Positions 1-8,925 of a stretch of 64,000 nucleotides of DNA are shown here, piece after piece. The notes under the pieces are model-generated. The model worked only from the letters and a program-made list of their open reading frames with translations. It ran no database searches and had not been told where the DNA came from. Source of the stretch: Halobacillus dabanensis (GTDB lineage: Bacteria; Bacillota; Bacilli; Bacillales; Halobacillaceae); contig NZ_FOSB01000010.1 of NCBI RefSeq assembly GCF_900114165.1, positions 89,293 through 153,292 of the forward strand, read 5' to 3'. Numbering within the stretch: position 1 is the stretch's first letter; the number at the start of each line of letters is the position of its first letter. Made by a program: the position numbers and the translations under genes.

Positions 1-1
1 T

Positions 2-1624
2 GTTGTATATGAAATCAATGATACGACAGGACAACAAGAAGAGGAAGTTACCGAACAAGAGCCAATCATCCAGGACTTTACTGACAATGCTTATACCAAG
101 GAAGGGACAGGAGGTGCGGTTGATAAAAGTCATGAGAATCAGCAGGAACCAGATGAAGTGAATTTAGAAAAATCAATGCCGACAGCTGAACTTGAGAATT
201 TCGATTATCATTTACCAGGCCTGGAGCTTTTAGACGAACCTACTTCTACACCACAGAGCCAGGGACGCTCGCATATACAAGCAACTGTCCGCAAACTTGA
301 AAAGACTTTCCAAAGTTTCGGGGTAAAAGCGAAAGTAACGAAAGTTCATGTTGGTCCTTCTGTAACGAAATATGAAGTATATCCGGATGTTGGAGTCAAA
401 GTGAGTAAGATCGTCAATTTAAACGATGATCTCGCTCTCGCCCTGGCAGCAAAGGATATTCGTATCGAAGCACCGATCCCTGGTAAATCAGCCGTAGGGA
501 TTGAAGTACCTAACCAGGAAGTTTCCATGGTTTCCTTACGTGAAGTATTGGAAACAGGAAAGTCGAACCCTGAAGCTAAACTGAGCTTCGCTCTCGGACG
601 TGATATTTCAGGGGAAGCGGTGATGTCCGAACTTAACAAAATGCCTCACCTTCTTGTAGCAGGTGCCACTGGTAGTGGTAAAAGTGTATGTATCAATGGA
701 ATCATTACAAGTATTCTCATGAGAGCAAAACCTCATGAAGTGAAAATGATGATGATTGATCCGAAAAAAGTAGAGCTCAATGTGTATAATGGGATTCCTC
801 ATTTGTTGGCTCCGGTGGTGACCGATCCTAAAAAGGCTTCCCGAGCATTAAAGAAAGTAGTATCAGAAATGGAAAGACGTTATGACCTCTTTTCAGATAC
901 AGGAACGAGAAACATCGAAAGTTATAACGAATACATTAAAAAATATAATAAGGAAAATGAAGAGGAACAACCTCAATTGCCTTATATTGTCGTTCTTGTC
1001 GATGAGCTTGCAGATTTGATGATGGTTGCTTCTAACGAGGTGGAAGATGCAATAACAAGACTTGCTCAAATGGCCCGGGCAGCCGGTATCCACCTGATTA
1101 TCGCCACACAGCGTCCGTCGGTAGATGTCATCACAGGAGTGATCAAAGCAAATATTCCATCCCGTATCGCATTCAGCGTTTCTTCCCAAACGGATTCACG
1201 CACGATTCTAGATTCAGGTGGTGCGGAGAAATTACTAGGTCGTGGAGACATGCTTTTTACTCCAGTAGGTTCTAATAAACCGACAAGGGTACAAGGAGCA
1301 TTTCTATCAGATGAAGAAGTTGAACGAATTGTTGATTTTTGTGTGGAACAGCAAAAAGCTCAATATCAGGAAGAGATGATCCCTGAAGAAGAAAGTGAAG
1401 TCAAGCAGGAAGTGGATGATGACCTATATCCAGAAGCTGTGCAAATGGTCATCGAAATGCAAAGCGCAAGTGTTTCCATGCTCCAAAGACGTTTTCGAGT
1501 AGGCTATACAAGAGCAGCAAGACTGATCGATGCTATGGAAGATAACGGAATTGTCGGTCCTTATGAAGGAAGTAAGCCGAGGTCTGTATTAGTATCTCAA
1601 ACAGAAGAACAAACCACATCCTGA
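2..1624 (+). CDS. spoIIIE: DNA translocase SpoIIIE (C-terminal part, cut by window edge)
   Basis: FtsK/SpoIIIE family ATP-driven pump that moves the chromosome through the septum, in sporulation into the forespore. The reading frame is open from base 2, so the N-terminal membrane segments lie outside; 540 codons are visible. Seen: an acidic linker, the alpha domain, Walker A GATGSGKS (about 663-686), Walker [12 protein letters not shown] (about 990-1025), and a C-terminal winged-helix gamma domain (from about 1420) that in this family reads SRS/KOPS-type sequences. SpoIIIE is preferred over SftA because a ymfC-type GntR gene and the ymfFHIJKM block follow, as in B. subtilis. A GTG at 158 could be mistaken for a start, but the upstream codons are coding in character. 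Confidence 0.93.
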   Translation, partial: VVYEINDTTGQQEEEVTEQEPIIQDFTDNAYTKEGTGGAVDKSHENQQEPDEVNLEKSMPTAELENFDYHLPGLELLDEPTSTPQSQGRSHIQATVRKLEKTFQSFGVKAKVTKVHVGPSVTKYEVYPDVGVKVSKIVNLNDDLALALAAKDIRIEAPIPGKSAVGIEVPNQEVSMVSLREVLETGKSNPEAKLSFALGRDISGEAVMSELNKMPHLLVAGATGSGKSVCINGIITSILMRAKPHEVKMMMIDPKKVELNVYNGIPHLLAPVVTDPKKASRALKKVVSEMERRYDLFSDTGTRNIESYNEYIKKYNKENEEEQPQLPYIVVLVDELADLMMVASNEVEDAITRLAQMARAAGIHLIIATQRPSVDVITGVIKANIPSRIAFSVSSQTDSRTILDSGGAEKLLGRGDMLFTPVGSNKPTRVQGAFLSDEEVERIVDFCVEQQKAQYQEEMIPEEESEVKQEVDDDLYPEAVQMVIEMQSASVSMLQRRFRVGYTRAARLIDAMEDNGIVGPYEGSKPRSVLVSQTEEQTTS

Positions 1625-1683
1625 TGGATATAAGCTAAAAGCTGAATTAAAAGCTGAATAATGAAATATTGAACTCGATAGAG

Positions 1684-1712
1684 AGCTACTGTCCCGCACA
1701 GTAGCTTTTTTC
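1684..1712 (+). terminator. Intrinsic terminator after spoIIIE
   Basis: Eight-base stem AGCTACTG/CAGTAGCT around a 7-base loop, followed by a T run. It separates spoIIIE from the GntR gene. Confidence 0.85.
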
Positions 1713-1832
1713 TATTATTCTAAAAAACAATCATATGATTTACACAAAATTCATAAAAATGTCCTGATTCTATTTATTTATTTATCTAATAGTGTTATAT
1801 TATTGACAAAATGTGATGTGTCGAACGTCAGA

Positions 1833-1848
1833 GGTCAGATCTCTAACC
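1833..1848. promoter_or_regulatory. Imperfect dyad, possible operator of the GntR regulator
   Basis: GGTCAGA-TC-TCTAACC has one mismatch between arms and lies about 30 bp before the regulator's start codon. HutC-type GntR proteins often bind dyads of the GT...AC form, so autoregulation is a reasonable guess. No binding evidence. Confidence 0.35.
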
Positions 1849-1878
1849 AGATAGTTCAATAGACTTGGAGTGAATGTA

Positions 1879-2604
1879 ATGTCCATCAGGCAAGATACTC
1901 GACATCTGTATTTACAGGTGATCGAGCAAATTAAACGAGATATTGAAAACGGTATCTTCATTGAAAAACAAAAACTACCTTCAGAATTCCAACTCTCCAA
2001 ATCCCTAGGAGTTTCAAGAGCGACTCTCCGGGAAGCATTGAGGATTCTTGAAGAAGACGGAGTAGTTACTAGAAGACATGGTGTAGGGACGTTCGTGAAC
2101 CCGAAACCACTGTTTACATCAGGGATTGAAGAGTTAGATAGTGTGACAGGAATGATCACTAAATCAGGGATGACTCCGGGGTCACAATATTTATCTGCCG
2201 AGCTTATGGAAGCTACAGAAGATGACCGTAAACGCTTTTCACCGCTGGATGTACATAATTTGGCGAAAGTCGAGCGTGTGAGAACAGCTGACGATCAGCC
2301 TGTAGTTTATTGTACCGATAAAATTCCAGAAGGTTTGCTGCCTATAGATCAAGTAAGAGAAGCAGACTCCTTATTCAAAGTATTAGAGAAATATACAGGA
2401 AAAACGATAGGCTATGCAGTTACTCATATAGAACCTATCGGATTTCATGAGCGAATATCCCCTATTTTAAACTGTGAACCAGATCAAGCATTATTGTTAC
2501 TAAGACAAATGCACTACTCTCAGGATGATGTCCCGATGTTATTATCATCCAATTACTTTCGTGCAGATAAGTTCAGTTTCCATGTTTTAAGAAAAAGAGT
2601 GTAA
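1879..2604 (+). CDS. ymfC: GntR-family (HutC subfamily) transcriptional regulator, YmfC-like
   Basis: A 241-residue DNA-binding regulator. The N-terminal winged helix shows the GntR pattern ([22 protein letters not shown], split here as [12 protein letters not shown] then [10 protein letters not shown]) at residues ~36-57, followed by [13 protein letters not shown]. The C-terminal part resembles the UTRA ligand domain. Start ATG 1879 is chosen because GGAG at 1867-1870 is 8 bases upstream; an in-frame GTG at 1870 overlaps that ribosome site. It stands between spoIIIE and a nucleoside ABC operon, so it may control that operon, but the ligand is unknown. Its stop codon lies inside a cre-like site. 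Confidence 0.88.
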   Translation: MSIRQDTRHLYLQVIEQIKRDIENGIFIEKQKLPSEFQLSKSLGVSRATLREALRILEEDGVVTRRHGVGTFVNPKPLFTSGIEELDSVTGMITKSGMTPGSQYLSAELMEATEDDRKRFSPLDVHNLAKVERVRTADDQPVVYCTDKIPEGLLPIDQVREADSLFKVLEKYTGKTIGYAVTHIEPIGFHERISPILNCEPDQALLLLRQMHYSQDDVPMLLSSNYFRADKFSFHVLRKRV

Positions 2605-2613
2605 GCGCTTGCA
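2600..2613. promoter_or_regulatory. cre-like catabolite-response element
   Basis: TGTAAGCGCTTGCA fits the CcpA cre consensus (TGWNANCGNTNWCA) except at one degenerate position, with a fully palindromic AAGCGCTT core. It overlaps the stop codon of the GntR gene and lies about 100 bp before the BmpA-type lipoprotein gene, which suggests carbon-catabolite control of the transporter operon. Confidence 0.6.
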
Positions 2614-2695
2614 TTAGTGTGACCCATTGATGATTTTTAGGAGGTGAGGCCGTTACAGGATCAATTAGTTGCTTATAAGTGTAACGTCACACTAA
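2614..2695. repeat. Long-spaced 10-bp perfect inverted repeat before the nucleoside operon
   Basis: TTAGTGTGAC at 2614-2623 and GTCACACTAA at 2686-2695 are exact reverse complements 62 bp apart. They could be two half-operators for DNA looping or the base of an mRNA leader stem. A consensus-like SD (AGGAGGTGAGG, 2639-2649) sits between them without a convincing ORF behind it. Confidence 0.5.
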
Positions 2696-2716
2696 ACAAA
2701 TTAGGGGGTAATTGTT

Positions 2717-3838
2717 TTGTTAAAAAGTCGTTTTCTTATGGTTCTCGTATTTCTTTTAACTTTTGGTGTTTTCCTTGCAGCTTGTGGATCTTCTGATGAA
2801 GGCGAAGATACAACTGGGGATTCCGGAGAGGGTTCTAGCAATGAAGAAGCTTCCGGTGAAGAAAATAGTGACTTCTCTGTAGCCATGGTTACAGATGTCG
2901 GCGGTGTTGATGACAAATCCTTCAACCAATCTGCTTGGGAAGGTCTACAGGCATTCGGAGAAGAAAATGGGATGAGTAAAGGGGAAGGTATCGATTACGC
3001 GCAATCGGAAAGCGATGCCGATTATGCCACGAACTTGAACCGGCTTGTACGTCAGGACTATGACCTGATTTACGGTATCGGATACCTGTTACAGCCGGCA
3101 ATTGCCGAAGTAGCAGAGCAATATCCTGACACAAACTTTGCACTTGTGGATGCTGTTCAAGAAGGGGACAACATTGCTAGCATCGTTTTTAAAGAACACC
3201 AGGGTTCTTTCCTGGCAGGTGTAGCTGCTGCGAAAAAGACGACTACAAACAAAGTTGGATTTATCGGTGGGGTTGACGGTAGTTTGATCAATAAATTCGA
3301 AGCCGGGTTTGTTGCAGGTGCTAAGTCTGTGAATGCAGATATCGAAGTTGAAGTAGAGTATGCGGAAAGCTTTAACGATTCTCAAAAAGGACAAGCAATT
3401 GCTTCTAACATGTATTCTAAAGACGTGGATGTCATCTACCACGCTTCTGGGGGTACAGGGAATGGTGTGTTCGCGCAGGCGAAAGACATTAAAAATAGCA
3501 ACCCTGAAGAGAATGTTTGGGTCATCGGTGTCGACCGTGACCAACATGAAGAGGGACAAATCGGTGATACGAATGTAACGCTTACTTCTATGGTCAAACG
3601 CGTGGACATTGCAGTTCAAAACGTATCTGAACAAGCAATGAATGGAGAATTCCCTGGTGGGGAAGTTCTTGAGTTTGGTTTAGCTGACGATGCGATTAGT
3701 ATTGCAGATACGAACGAAGAGGCCATGACAGATGAAATCACTACAGCTGTTGAAGAATGGAAAGAGAAAATCATCAACGGTGAGGTAGAAGTTCCAAGCA
3801 CTCGCGAAGAGCTTGAATCTTTCATAGACGCACTATAA
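2717..3838 (+). CDS. nupN: BmpA/Med-family nucleoside-binding lipoprotein of an ABC importer
   Basis: A 373-residue substrate-binding lipoprotein. Residues 1-22 are a signal peptide with lipobox LAAC (Cys about residue 23), followed by an Asp/Glu/Ser/Gly-rich acidic linker typical of salt-adapted exported proteins. The body matches the BMP family (MVTDVGGVDDKSFNQ, IYGIGYLLQPA, FLAGVAAA, GFIGGVDGSLINKF). Start is TTG 2717 behind GGGGGT at 2703-2708. The family binds purine nucleosides (B. subtilis NupN, Treponema PnrA). It is the first gene of a four-gene importer but is cut off from the ATPase gene by two hairpins, which should let it be made in excess. The symbol is by homology and synteny of type, not by tested substrate. 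Confidence 0.87.
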   Translation: MLKSRFLMVLVFLLTFGVFLAACGSSDEGEDTTGDSGEGSSNEEASGEENSDFSVAMVTDVGGVDDKSFNQSAWEGLQAFGEENGMSKGEGIDYAQSESDADYATNLNRLVRQDYDLIYGIGYLLQPAIAEVAEQYPDTNFALVDAVQEGDNIASIVFKEHQGSFLAGVAAAKKTTTNKVGFIGGVDGSLINKFEAGFVAGAKSVNADIEVEVEYAESFNDSQKGQAIASNMYSKDVDVIYHASGGTGNGVFAQAKDIKNSNPEENVWVIGVDRDQHEEGQIGDTNVTLTSMVKRVDIAVQNVSEQAMNGEFPGGEVLEFGLADDAISIADTNEEAMTDEITTAVEEWKEKIINGEVEVPSTREELESFIDAL

Positions 3839-3850
3839 GTTTGGTGAAGA

Positions 3851-3876
3851 AGGCTGGTGAAAGCCGGCCTTTTTCT
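3851..3876 (+). terminator. Hairpin terminator after the lipoprotein gene
   Basis: AGGCTGG/CCGGCCT stem (one G-T pair) with a 6-base loop and TTTTCTTCT after it. Probably partial, allowing some readthrough into the ATPase gene. Confidence 0.65.
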
Positions 3877-3888
3877 TCTATAAAGGAA

Positions 3889-3938
3889 AATCATCAAATG
3901 AAAAGAACGTTCCGGCCCTTTTCCTTTGGTGATTTTTT
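3889..3938 (+). terminator. Second, longer hairpin between lipoprotein and ATPase genes
   Basis: Bases 3889-3904 pair with 3919-3934 in 15 of 16 positions, with a 14-base loop and a run of T. It lies just before the ATPase ribosome site and would attenuate the rest of the operon. Confidence 0.7.
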
Positions 3939-3966
3939 AAGGTAATAGGGGGAGGCAAAGAGAAGA

Positions 3967-5493
3967 ATGGATTATGTAATAGAAATGTTGAACATACGAA
4001 AAGAATTTCCAGGGATTGTTGCCAACGATAACATAAATTTGCAAGTGCAAAAAGGGGAAATTCATGCTCTTTTAGGGGAAAATGGTGCAGGAAAATCTAC
4101 ATTGATGAACGTCCTGTTTGGCCTCTATCAGCCGGAAAGGGGAGAAATCAGGGTTCGTGGGGAAAAGGTGAACATCACTGATCCAAACGTAGCTAATGCC
4201 CAGGGGATCGGTATGGTACACCAACACTTTATGCTTGTAGATACATTTACGGTTACTGAAAATATTGTATTGGGTAGTGAACCAAAAAAAGCAGGTACTG
4301 TAAATATACGCCGGGCGGAAAGTCAAGTACAGGAACTTTCGGAGCGTTATGGTCTTAACGTCGATCCAAGAGCTAAGATCCGTGATATCTCGGTAGGTAT
4401 GCAACAACGTGTGGAAATTTTGAAAACGCTGTATCGCGGTGCCGAAATATTAATATTCGATGAACCTACAGCTGTTCTGACTCCGCAAGAAATTAAAGAA
4501 TTGATCGATATTATGCACAGCCTTGTTAAAGAAGGCAAATCGATTATCCTAATCACCCATAAACTGAAGGAAATTATGGAGGTTTGTGACCGTTGCACAG
4601 TCATCCGAAAAGGCAAAGGTATTGGGACGGTAAATGTTTCGGAAACGAACCCTACGGAACTTGCTTCCTTGATGGTCGGGCGTGAGGTGAGCTTTTCAAC
4701 AGAAAAGACGAAGGCAGACCCGAAGGAAACGTTCTTATCCATTAAGAACTTGCACGTGAAAGATGGCCGTGGTGTGAAAATGGTCAAAGGATTGAACCTG
4801 GACGTGCGGGCAGGAGAAATCGTCGGTCTTGCAGGTGTCGATGGAAATGGACAATCCGAGCTGATTGAGGCGATTACAGGATTGCGAAAAAGTGATCAAG
4901 GAACTATTCATCTTCACGATAAAACAATAACTAATTTGACACCACGGAAAGTAACACAGTCCGGTGTCTCTCATATCCCTCAAGACCGTCATAAATTCGG
5001 TCTCGTACTTGATTATCCTATCGGTGAAAACATTGTTTTGCAAAGTTATTATCGAGAACCATTCTCTAAAAAGGGTGTCATGAATTTCAAAAAGGTTTAT
5101 GAAAAAGCAAAGGCTTTAATAAAAGAATATGACGTTCGTACACCTGATGCCTACACTCCTGCCAGAGCTCTTTCCGGTGGAAACCAGCAAAAAGCGATCA
5201 TAGGTCGGGAAGTAGATCGATCGCCCGATTTGATTATCGCCGCTCAGCCTACGAGGGGCCTTGATGTTGGAGCCATTGAATTTATTCATAAGAAATTGAT
5301 TGAAGAACGGGACAAAGGACGAGCTGTTCTGCTTCTTTCCTTTGAGCTGGATGAAATTATGAATTTGAGTGATCGAATTGCTGTCATGTTCGATGGACAA
5401 ATCATTGCAGATGTCAAGCCGGAAGAAACGGATGAACAGAAACTTGGTTTGTTAATGGCGGGTAATTCAACAGAGAAAGCAGGTGAGCAATAA
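3967..5493 (+). CDS. nupO: Nucleoside ABC importer, double ATP-binding subunit
   Basis: A 508-residue protein with two fused nucleotide-binding domains, the layout of B. subtilis NupO and of ribose-type importers. N-terminal domain: Walker A GENGAGKST (about residue 37), signature ISVGMQQRVEIL, Walker B LIFDEPTA. C-terminal domain: degenerate P-loop GVDGNGQSE, signature LSGGNQQKAI, and AAQPTRGLD where the usual Walker B acidic residue is replaced by Gln. This asymmetry is normal for the family. ATG 3967 follows GGGGGAGG. The gene overlaps the first permease gene by one base (TAATG). Confidence 0.92.
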   Translation: MDYVIEMLNIRKEFPGIVANDNINLQVQKGEIHALLGENGAGKSTLMNVLFGLYQPERGEIRVRGEKVNITDPNVANAQGIGMVHQHFMLVDTFTVTENIVLGSEPKKAGTVNIRRAESQVQELSERYGLNVDPRAKIRDISVGMQQRVEILKTLYRGAEILIFDEPTAVLTPQEIKELIDIMHSLVKEGKSIILITHKLKEIMEVCDRCTVIRKGKGIGTVNVSETNPTELASLMVGREVSFSTEKTKADPKETFLSIKNLHVKDGRGVKMVKGLNLDVRAGEIVGLAGVDGNGQSELIEAITGLRKSDQGTIHLHDKTITNLTPRKVTQSGVSHIPQDRHKFGLVLDYPIGENIVLQSYYREPFSKKGVMNFKKVYEKAKALIKEYDVRTPDAYTPARALSGGNQQKAIIGREVDRSPDLIIAAQPTRGLDVGAIEFIHKKLIEERDKGRAVLLLSFELDEIMNLSDRIAVMFDGQIIADVKPEETDEQKLGLLMAGNSTEKAGEQ

Positions 5494-6539
5494 TGTTCTC
5501 TAGTCGAATGTTCAATATACTAGTTCCTATTATTTCTGTATTGCTCGGACTGATCTCTGGTGCAATCATTATGCTTATTTTTGGATACAATCCAATTGCT
5601 GGTTTCGCAGCCTTATGGAATGGGGCATTCGGAGATGCTTATTTTTTTGGTGAAACTATCAGGCAAGTGACGCCTTATATTCTATCGGGATTAGCAGTCG
5701 CTTTCGCTTTAAGGTCAGGACTTTTAAACATCGGTGTGGAAGGCCAAGTGTTTATGGGGTGGCTGGCTTCGGTATGGGTAGGGATTTCCTTTGAGTTACC
5801 AATGATCATCCACCTCCCCTTCGCCATACTCGCTGCAGCGGTAGCTGGTGCTTTCTGGGGTTTCATACCTGGGTTGTTAAAAGCGAAACTAGGTGTACAC
5901 GAAGTTATTGTAACCATCATGATGAACTATATTGCTTTATATTTAAGTAATTCTATTGTCCGTAACCTGCTCAGTGATGGAGCTGACAGGACAGAGAATG
6001 TCGCAGAAACAGCTTCCCTGCAATCTTCCTGGCTTGCAGAAATGACTTTCTATTCGCGTATTCACTACGGTTTTATTATAGCAATTTTCATGGCTCTTAT
6101 TATGTGGTTCATCATTAATAGAACAACCACAGGGTTTGAGTTGCGAGCAGTCGGTTTTAATCAACATGCTTCGAGATATGCGGGTATGAGTGTTGGTAAA
6201 AATATTATACTTGCTATGGTGATTTCAGGTGGTTTTGCTGGCCTTGCCGGTGCAATGGAAGGGCTTGGAACGTTCGGTTTTATGTCCATCAAATCCGGAT
6301 TCACCAACATAGGTTTTGATGGAATCGCGGTAGCATTGCTCGGAGCGAACACAGCTATCGGTGTCATCCTTGCTGCTTTCTTGTTCGGTGTACTAAAAAT
6401 TGGTGCTTTGAATATGCCTACGGTAGCGGGCGTTCCGACAGAACTTGTCGAAATTATCATTGCGTTAATCATTTTCTTTGTAGCATCAAGCTACATGATT
6501 CGTTGGGTCATCTTGCGGTTTAAAAAGGAGGGGAAATAA
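5493..6539 (+). CDS. nupP: Nucleoside ABC importer, permease subunit 1
   Basis: A 348-residue polytopic membrane protein of the BPD_transp_2 type. Around nine hydrophobic segments are visible, and the conserved motifs SGLLNIGVEGQ and ALLGANTAIGV mark the family. It begins at ATG 5493 inside the stop of the ATPase gene and its stop directly abuts the next permease gene, so the two permeases are translated together and should form a heterodimeric channel. Confidence 0.92.
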   Translation: MFSSRMFNILVPIISVLLGLISGAIIMLIFGYNPIAGFAALWNGAFGDAYFFGETIRQVTPYILSGLAVAFALRSGLLNIGVEGQVFMGWLASVWVGISFELPMIIHLPFAILAAAVAGAFWGFIPGLLKAKLGVHEVIVTIMMNYIALYLSNSIVRNLLSDGADRTENVAETASLQSSWLAEMTFYSRIHYGFIIAIFMALIMWFIINRTTTGFELRAVGFNQHASRYAGMSVGKNIILAMVISGGFAGLAGAMEGLGTFGFMSIKSGFTNIGFDGIAVALLGANTAIGVILAAFLFGVLKIGALNMPTVAGVPTELVEIIIALIIFFVASSYMIRWVILRFKKEGK

Positions 6540-7499
6540 ATGGAAATCATTGAGTTGATTAGTCGTATTCTCGGCGCATCTGTTGTGTTCGCAACCCCTC
6601 TTATTTTTACGGCCCTTGGGGGAGTTTTCAGTGAACGTTCGGGTGTCATTAACATTGGCCTGGAAGGTTTAATGATTATGGGTGCTTTTGTAGCGATCGT
6701 TTCCAATTTAGCTTTCCATAGTGTTTTTGGTGCAGCCACTCCTGTGGTTTCATTAATAGTAGCAATGATTGTATCGGCTATTTTCGCACTCTTCCATGCG
6801 GTGGCGTCTATTACTTTCAGAGCAGACCAAGTGGTTAGTGGTGTGGCGATTAACTTCTTAGCGCTGGGCATTGGATTGTTTCTTACTAAACAATGGTATG
6901 ACAAAGGGCAGACTGACTTCATCGAAAGTCCGATCTATTCATCAAATGTCCCTCTTCTTAATAAGATTCCAATCATAGGGGATATCTTCTTTACAGGATG
7001 GTATTGGACTTCTTATCTAGCTATTGCACTCGCTTTTTTCGTCTGGTTTGTTATTTATAAGACACCATTTGGCCTACGTCTCCGTTCTGTAGGTGAACAT
7101 CCAATGGCCGCAGATACAAACGGCATCAATGTTTATAAGATGAGATACATCGGGGTTATGTTATCAGGTGCATTTGGTGGGTTAGGTGGAGCGGTATATG
7201 CGTTGACGGTCACTCACAACTTCTCTCATGGTACAATCGTCGGTCAAGGATTTATCGCTCTTGCTGCCGTTATATTCGGTAAATGGCACCCGCTCGGGGC
7301 CCTGGGGGCGGCGATTTTCTTCGGATTTGCCCAGAGCCTTAGTATTGTATCCTCTGACATTGCATTTTTAGAAAACGTGCCTTCGGTCTTTATGCTTATT
7401 GCGCCATATGTGCTTACAATCCTCGCTCTAGCTGGGTTTATCGGAAGAGCCGAAGCACCGAAATCTCTAGGGGAAGCTTATGCAAAAGGGAGCCGCTGA
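6540..7499 (+). CDS. nupQ: Nucleoside ABC importer, permease subunit 2
   Basis: A 319-residue permease of the same family as its upstream neighbour, with the shared GVINIGLEGLMIMGA and GFIALAAVIFGKWHP motifs. The AAGGAGGGGAAATAA ribosome site lies in the end of the previous gene, and ATG 6540 immediately follows its stop. Last gene of the importer operon, closed by a terminator at 7511. Confidence 0.92.
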   Translation: MEIIELISRILGASVVFATPLIFTALGGVFSERSGVINIGLEGLMIMGAFVAIVSNLAFHSVFGAATPVVSLIVAMIVSAIFALFHAVASITFRADQVVSGVAINFLALGIGLFLTKQWYDKGQTDFIESPIYSSNVPLLNKIPIIGDIFFTGWYWTSYLAIALAFFVWFVIYKTPFGLRLRSVGEHPMAADTNGINVYKMRYIGVMLSGAFGGLGGAVYALTVTHNFSHGTIVGQGFIALAAVIFGKWHPLGALGAAIFFGFAQSLSIVSSDIAFLENVPSVFMLIAPYVLTILALAGFIGRAEAPKSLGEAYAKGSR

Positions 7500-7510
7500 T
7501 ATTACATGGA

Positions 7511-7542
7511 GTCCGATACATTTGTATCGGGCTTAATTTTTT
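7511..7542 (+). terminator. Intrinsic terminator of the nucleoside importer operon
   Basis: GTCCGATAC/GTATCGGGC stem with a 4-base loop, then TTAATTTTTT. Confidence 0.85.
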
Positions 7543-7639
7543 ACTTTTTTACACATATACCTTAGCATAGGACTTAGTTCGAATGGATGAATATGGACAT
7601 GTACGTCTATAATAAAAGAGAATAATGAGGAGGATGTAT

Positions 7640-8923
7640 ATGAAACTGACGAAAGAAACGTTACTCGAAAAAGAAGGGTATCGCCTACATATCTTACCTA
7701 GTAAAAAATATAAAACCATTACAATTGTCGCTAAATTCAAAGCACCATTGAAAAGGGAAGGGATCACAGAGCGGGCTCTTCTTCCACATGTACTTCAAAA
7801 AGCGACGCACAATCACCCGAACGTTAGGTCGTTGCAGTCAGCATTCGAGAACTTATATGGAACAGCTTTATCAAGTGATGGTTCAAAAAAAGGTGAAAAC
7901 CATGTCATTAGCTTCCGAATGGAAGTTGTTAACGAAGCCTATTTGAATGACCAAGAACCTATATTAGAAGAAGCTTTCCAATTGTTTAACGAAGTTCTTT
8001 ACCATCCAAAGACACAAGGGGAAGGTTTTGATGCTTCGATTGTAAATCGGGAGAAACAAACATTAGAACAAAAAATCACCAGTATTAAAGATGACAAAAT
8101 GAGTTATGCCAATTTAAGGCTCATGGATCACATGTGTAAAGAGGAACCTTATTCACTGCACGTTCACGGATATCAAGAAGACCTTTCAACTATTACACCG
8201 GAGAGTCTCTATTCTTACTATCAAGAAATGATTTCCAAAGACATGCTTGATGTCTATGTAATCGGCGATATGGATGAAAATGCAATAGAAAAATTGACGG
8301 ACCAATATTTTTCTAGAAAAGGAAGCGATAATGTAGATGACGATCAAGCATCTGTGTCGAAAGACGTTACAGAAGTGAATGAAGTGATTGAGAGAGAAGA
8401 GGTCAGTCAAGGGAAATTACATCTTGGGTATCGTACGTATACAAAGTTCGGTGACGATGATTATTATGCCTTACAAATCTTTAACGGCCTCTTCGGCGGC
8501 TTTCCAAGTTCGAAGCTATTTATGAATGTCCGGGAAAAACATAGCCTTGCTTATTACGCTGCATCACGTTTTGAAAGCCACAAAGGACTTTTACTTGTCT
8601 TTAGTGGAGTGGACCCTAAAGATTTTAAGCAAGCGAAATCCATCATTCTGGATCAAATGGAAGCAATGAAAACTGGGGATTTCACGGAAGACCAAGTCGA
8701 AGAAACGAAAGAGCAAGTAATCAACCAGCTCCAGGAGACCATGGATAATGCTAACGGATTGATTGAAGTTCTTTACCATCAAATGCTTTCCGGTGCGGAA
8801 ATGCCGGCGAACGAGTTGATCGAGAACATTCGCAAAGTTTCAAAACAAGATGTGGTACAGATGGCTGAAAAGATAGAACTTGATACGATTTACTTTTTGA
8901 CAAGTAATGAAGGAGGGGAATAA
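7640..8923 (+). CDS. ymfF: M16 peptidase-like protein YmfF (inactive partner)
   Basis: A 427-residue member of the M16B (pitrilysin-fold) family. It has no HxxEH zinc motif; the equivalent region reads LLPHVLQKATHNH, so it is probably the non-catalytic half of a heterodimer with the next gene, as in other M16B pairs. ATG 7640 is chosen because GAGGAGG at 7627-7633 is 6 bases upstream; in-frame ATGs at 7625 and 7634 overlap or touch that site. The gene ends 2 bp before ymfH. Confidence 0.88.
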   Translation: MKLTKETLLEKEGYRLHILPSKKYKTITIVAKFKAPLKREGITERALLPHVLQKATHNHPNVRSLQSAFENLYGTALSSDGSKKGENHVISFRMEVVNEAYLNDQEPILEEAFQLFNEVLYHPKTQGEGFDASIVNREKQTLEQKITSIKDDKMSYANLRLMDHMCKEEPYSLHVHGYQEDLSTITPESLYSYYQEMISKDMLDVYVIGDMDENAIEKLTDQYFSRKGSDNVDDDQASVSKDVTEVNEVIEREEVSQGKLHLGYRTYTKFGDDDYYALQIFNGLFGGFPSSKLFMNVREKHSLAYYAASRFESHKGLLLVFSGVDPKDFKQAKSIILDQMEAMKTGDFTEDQVEETKEQVINQLQETMDNANGLIEVLYHQMLSGAEMPANELIENIRKVSKQDVVQMAEKIELDTIYFLTSNEGGE

Positions 8924-8925
8924 AG

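Noticed and set aside
2644..2716. GTG-initiated leader peptide before the lipoprotein gene
   Set aside because: The frame runs on into the lipoprotein gene out of phase, without a defined end or composition suggesting a leader peptide.
3089..3634. 181-codon minus-strand frame inside the lipoprotein gene
   Set aside because: Shadow of the real gene; no SD, no recognisable domain.
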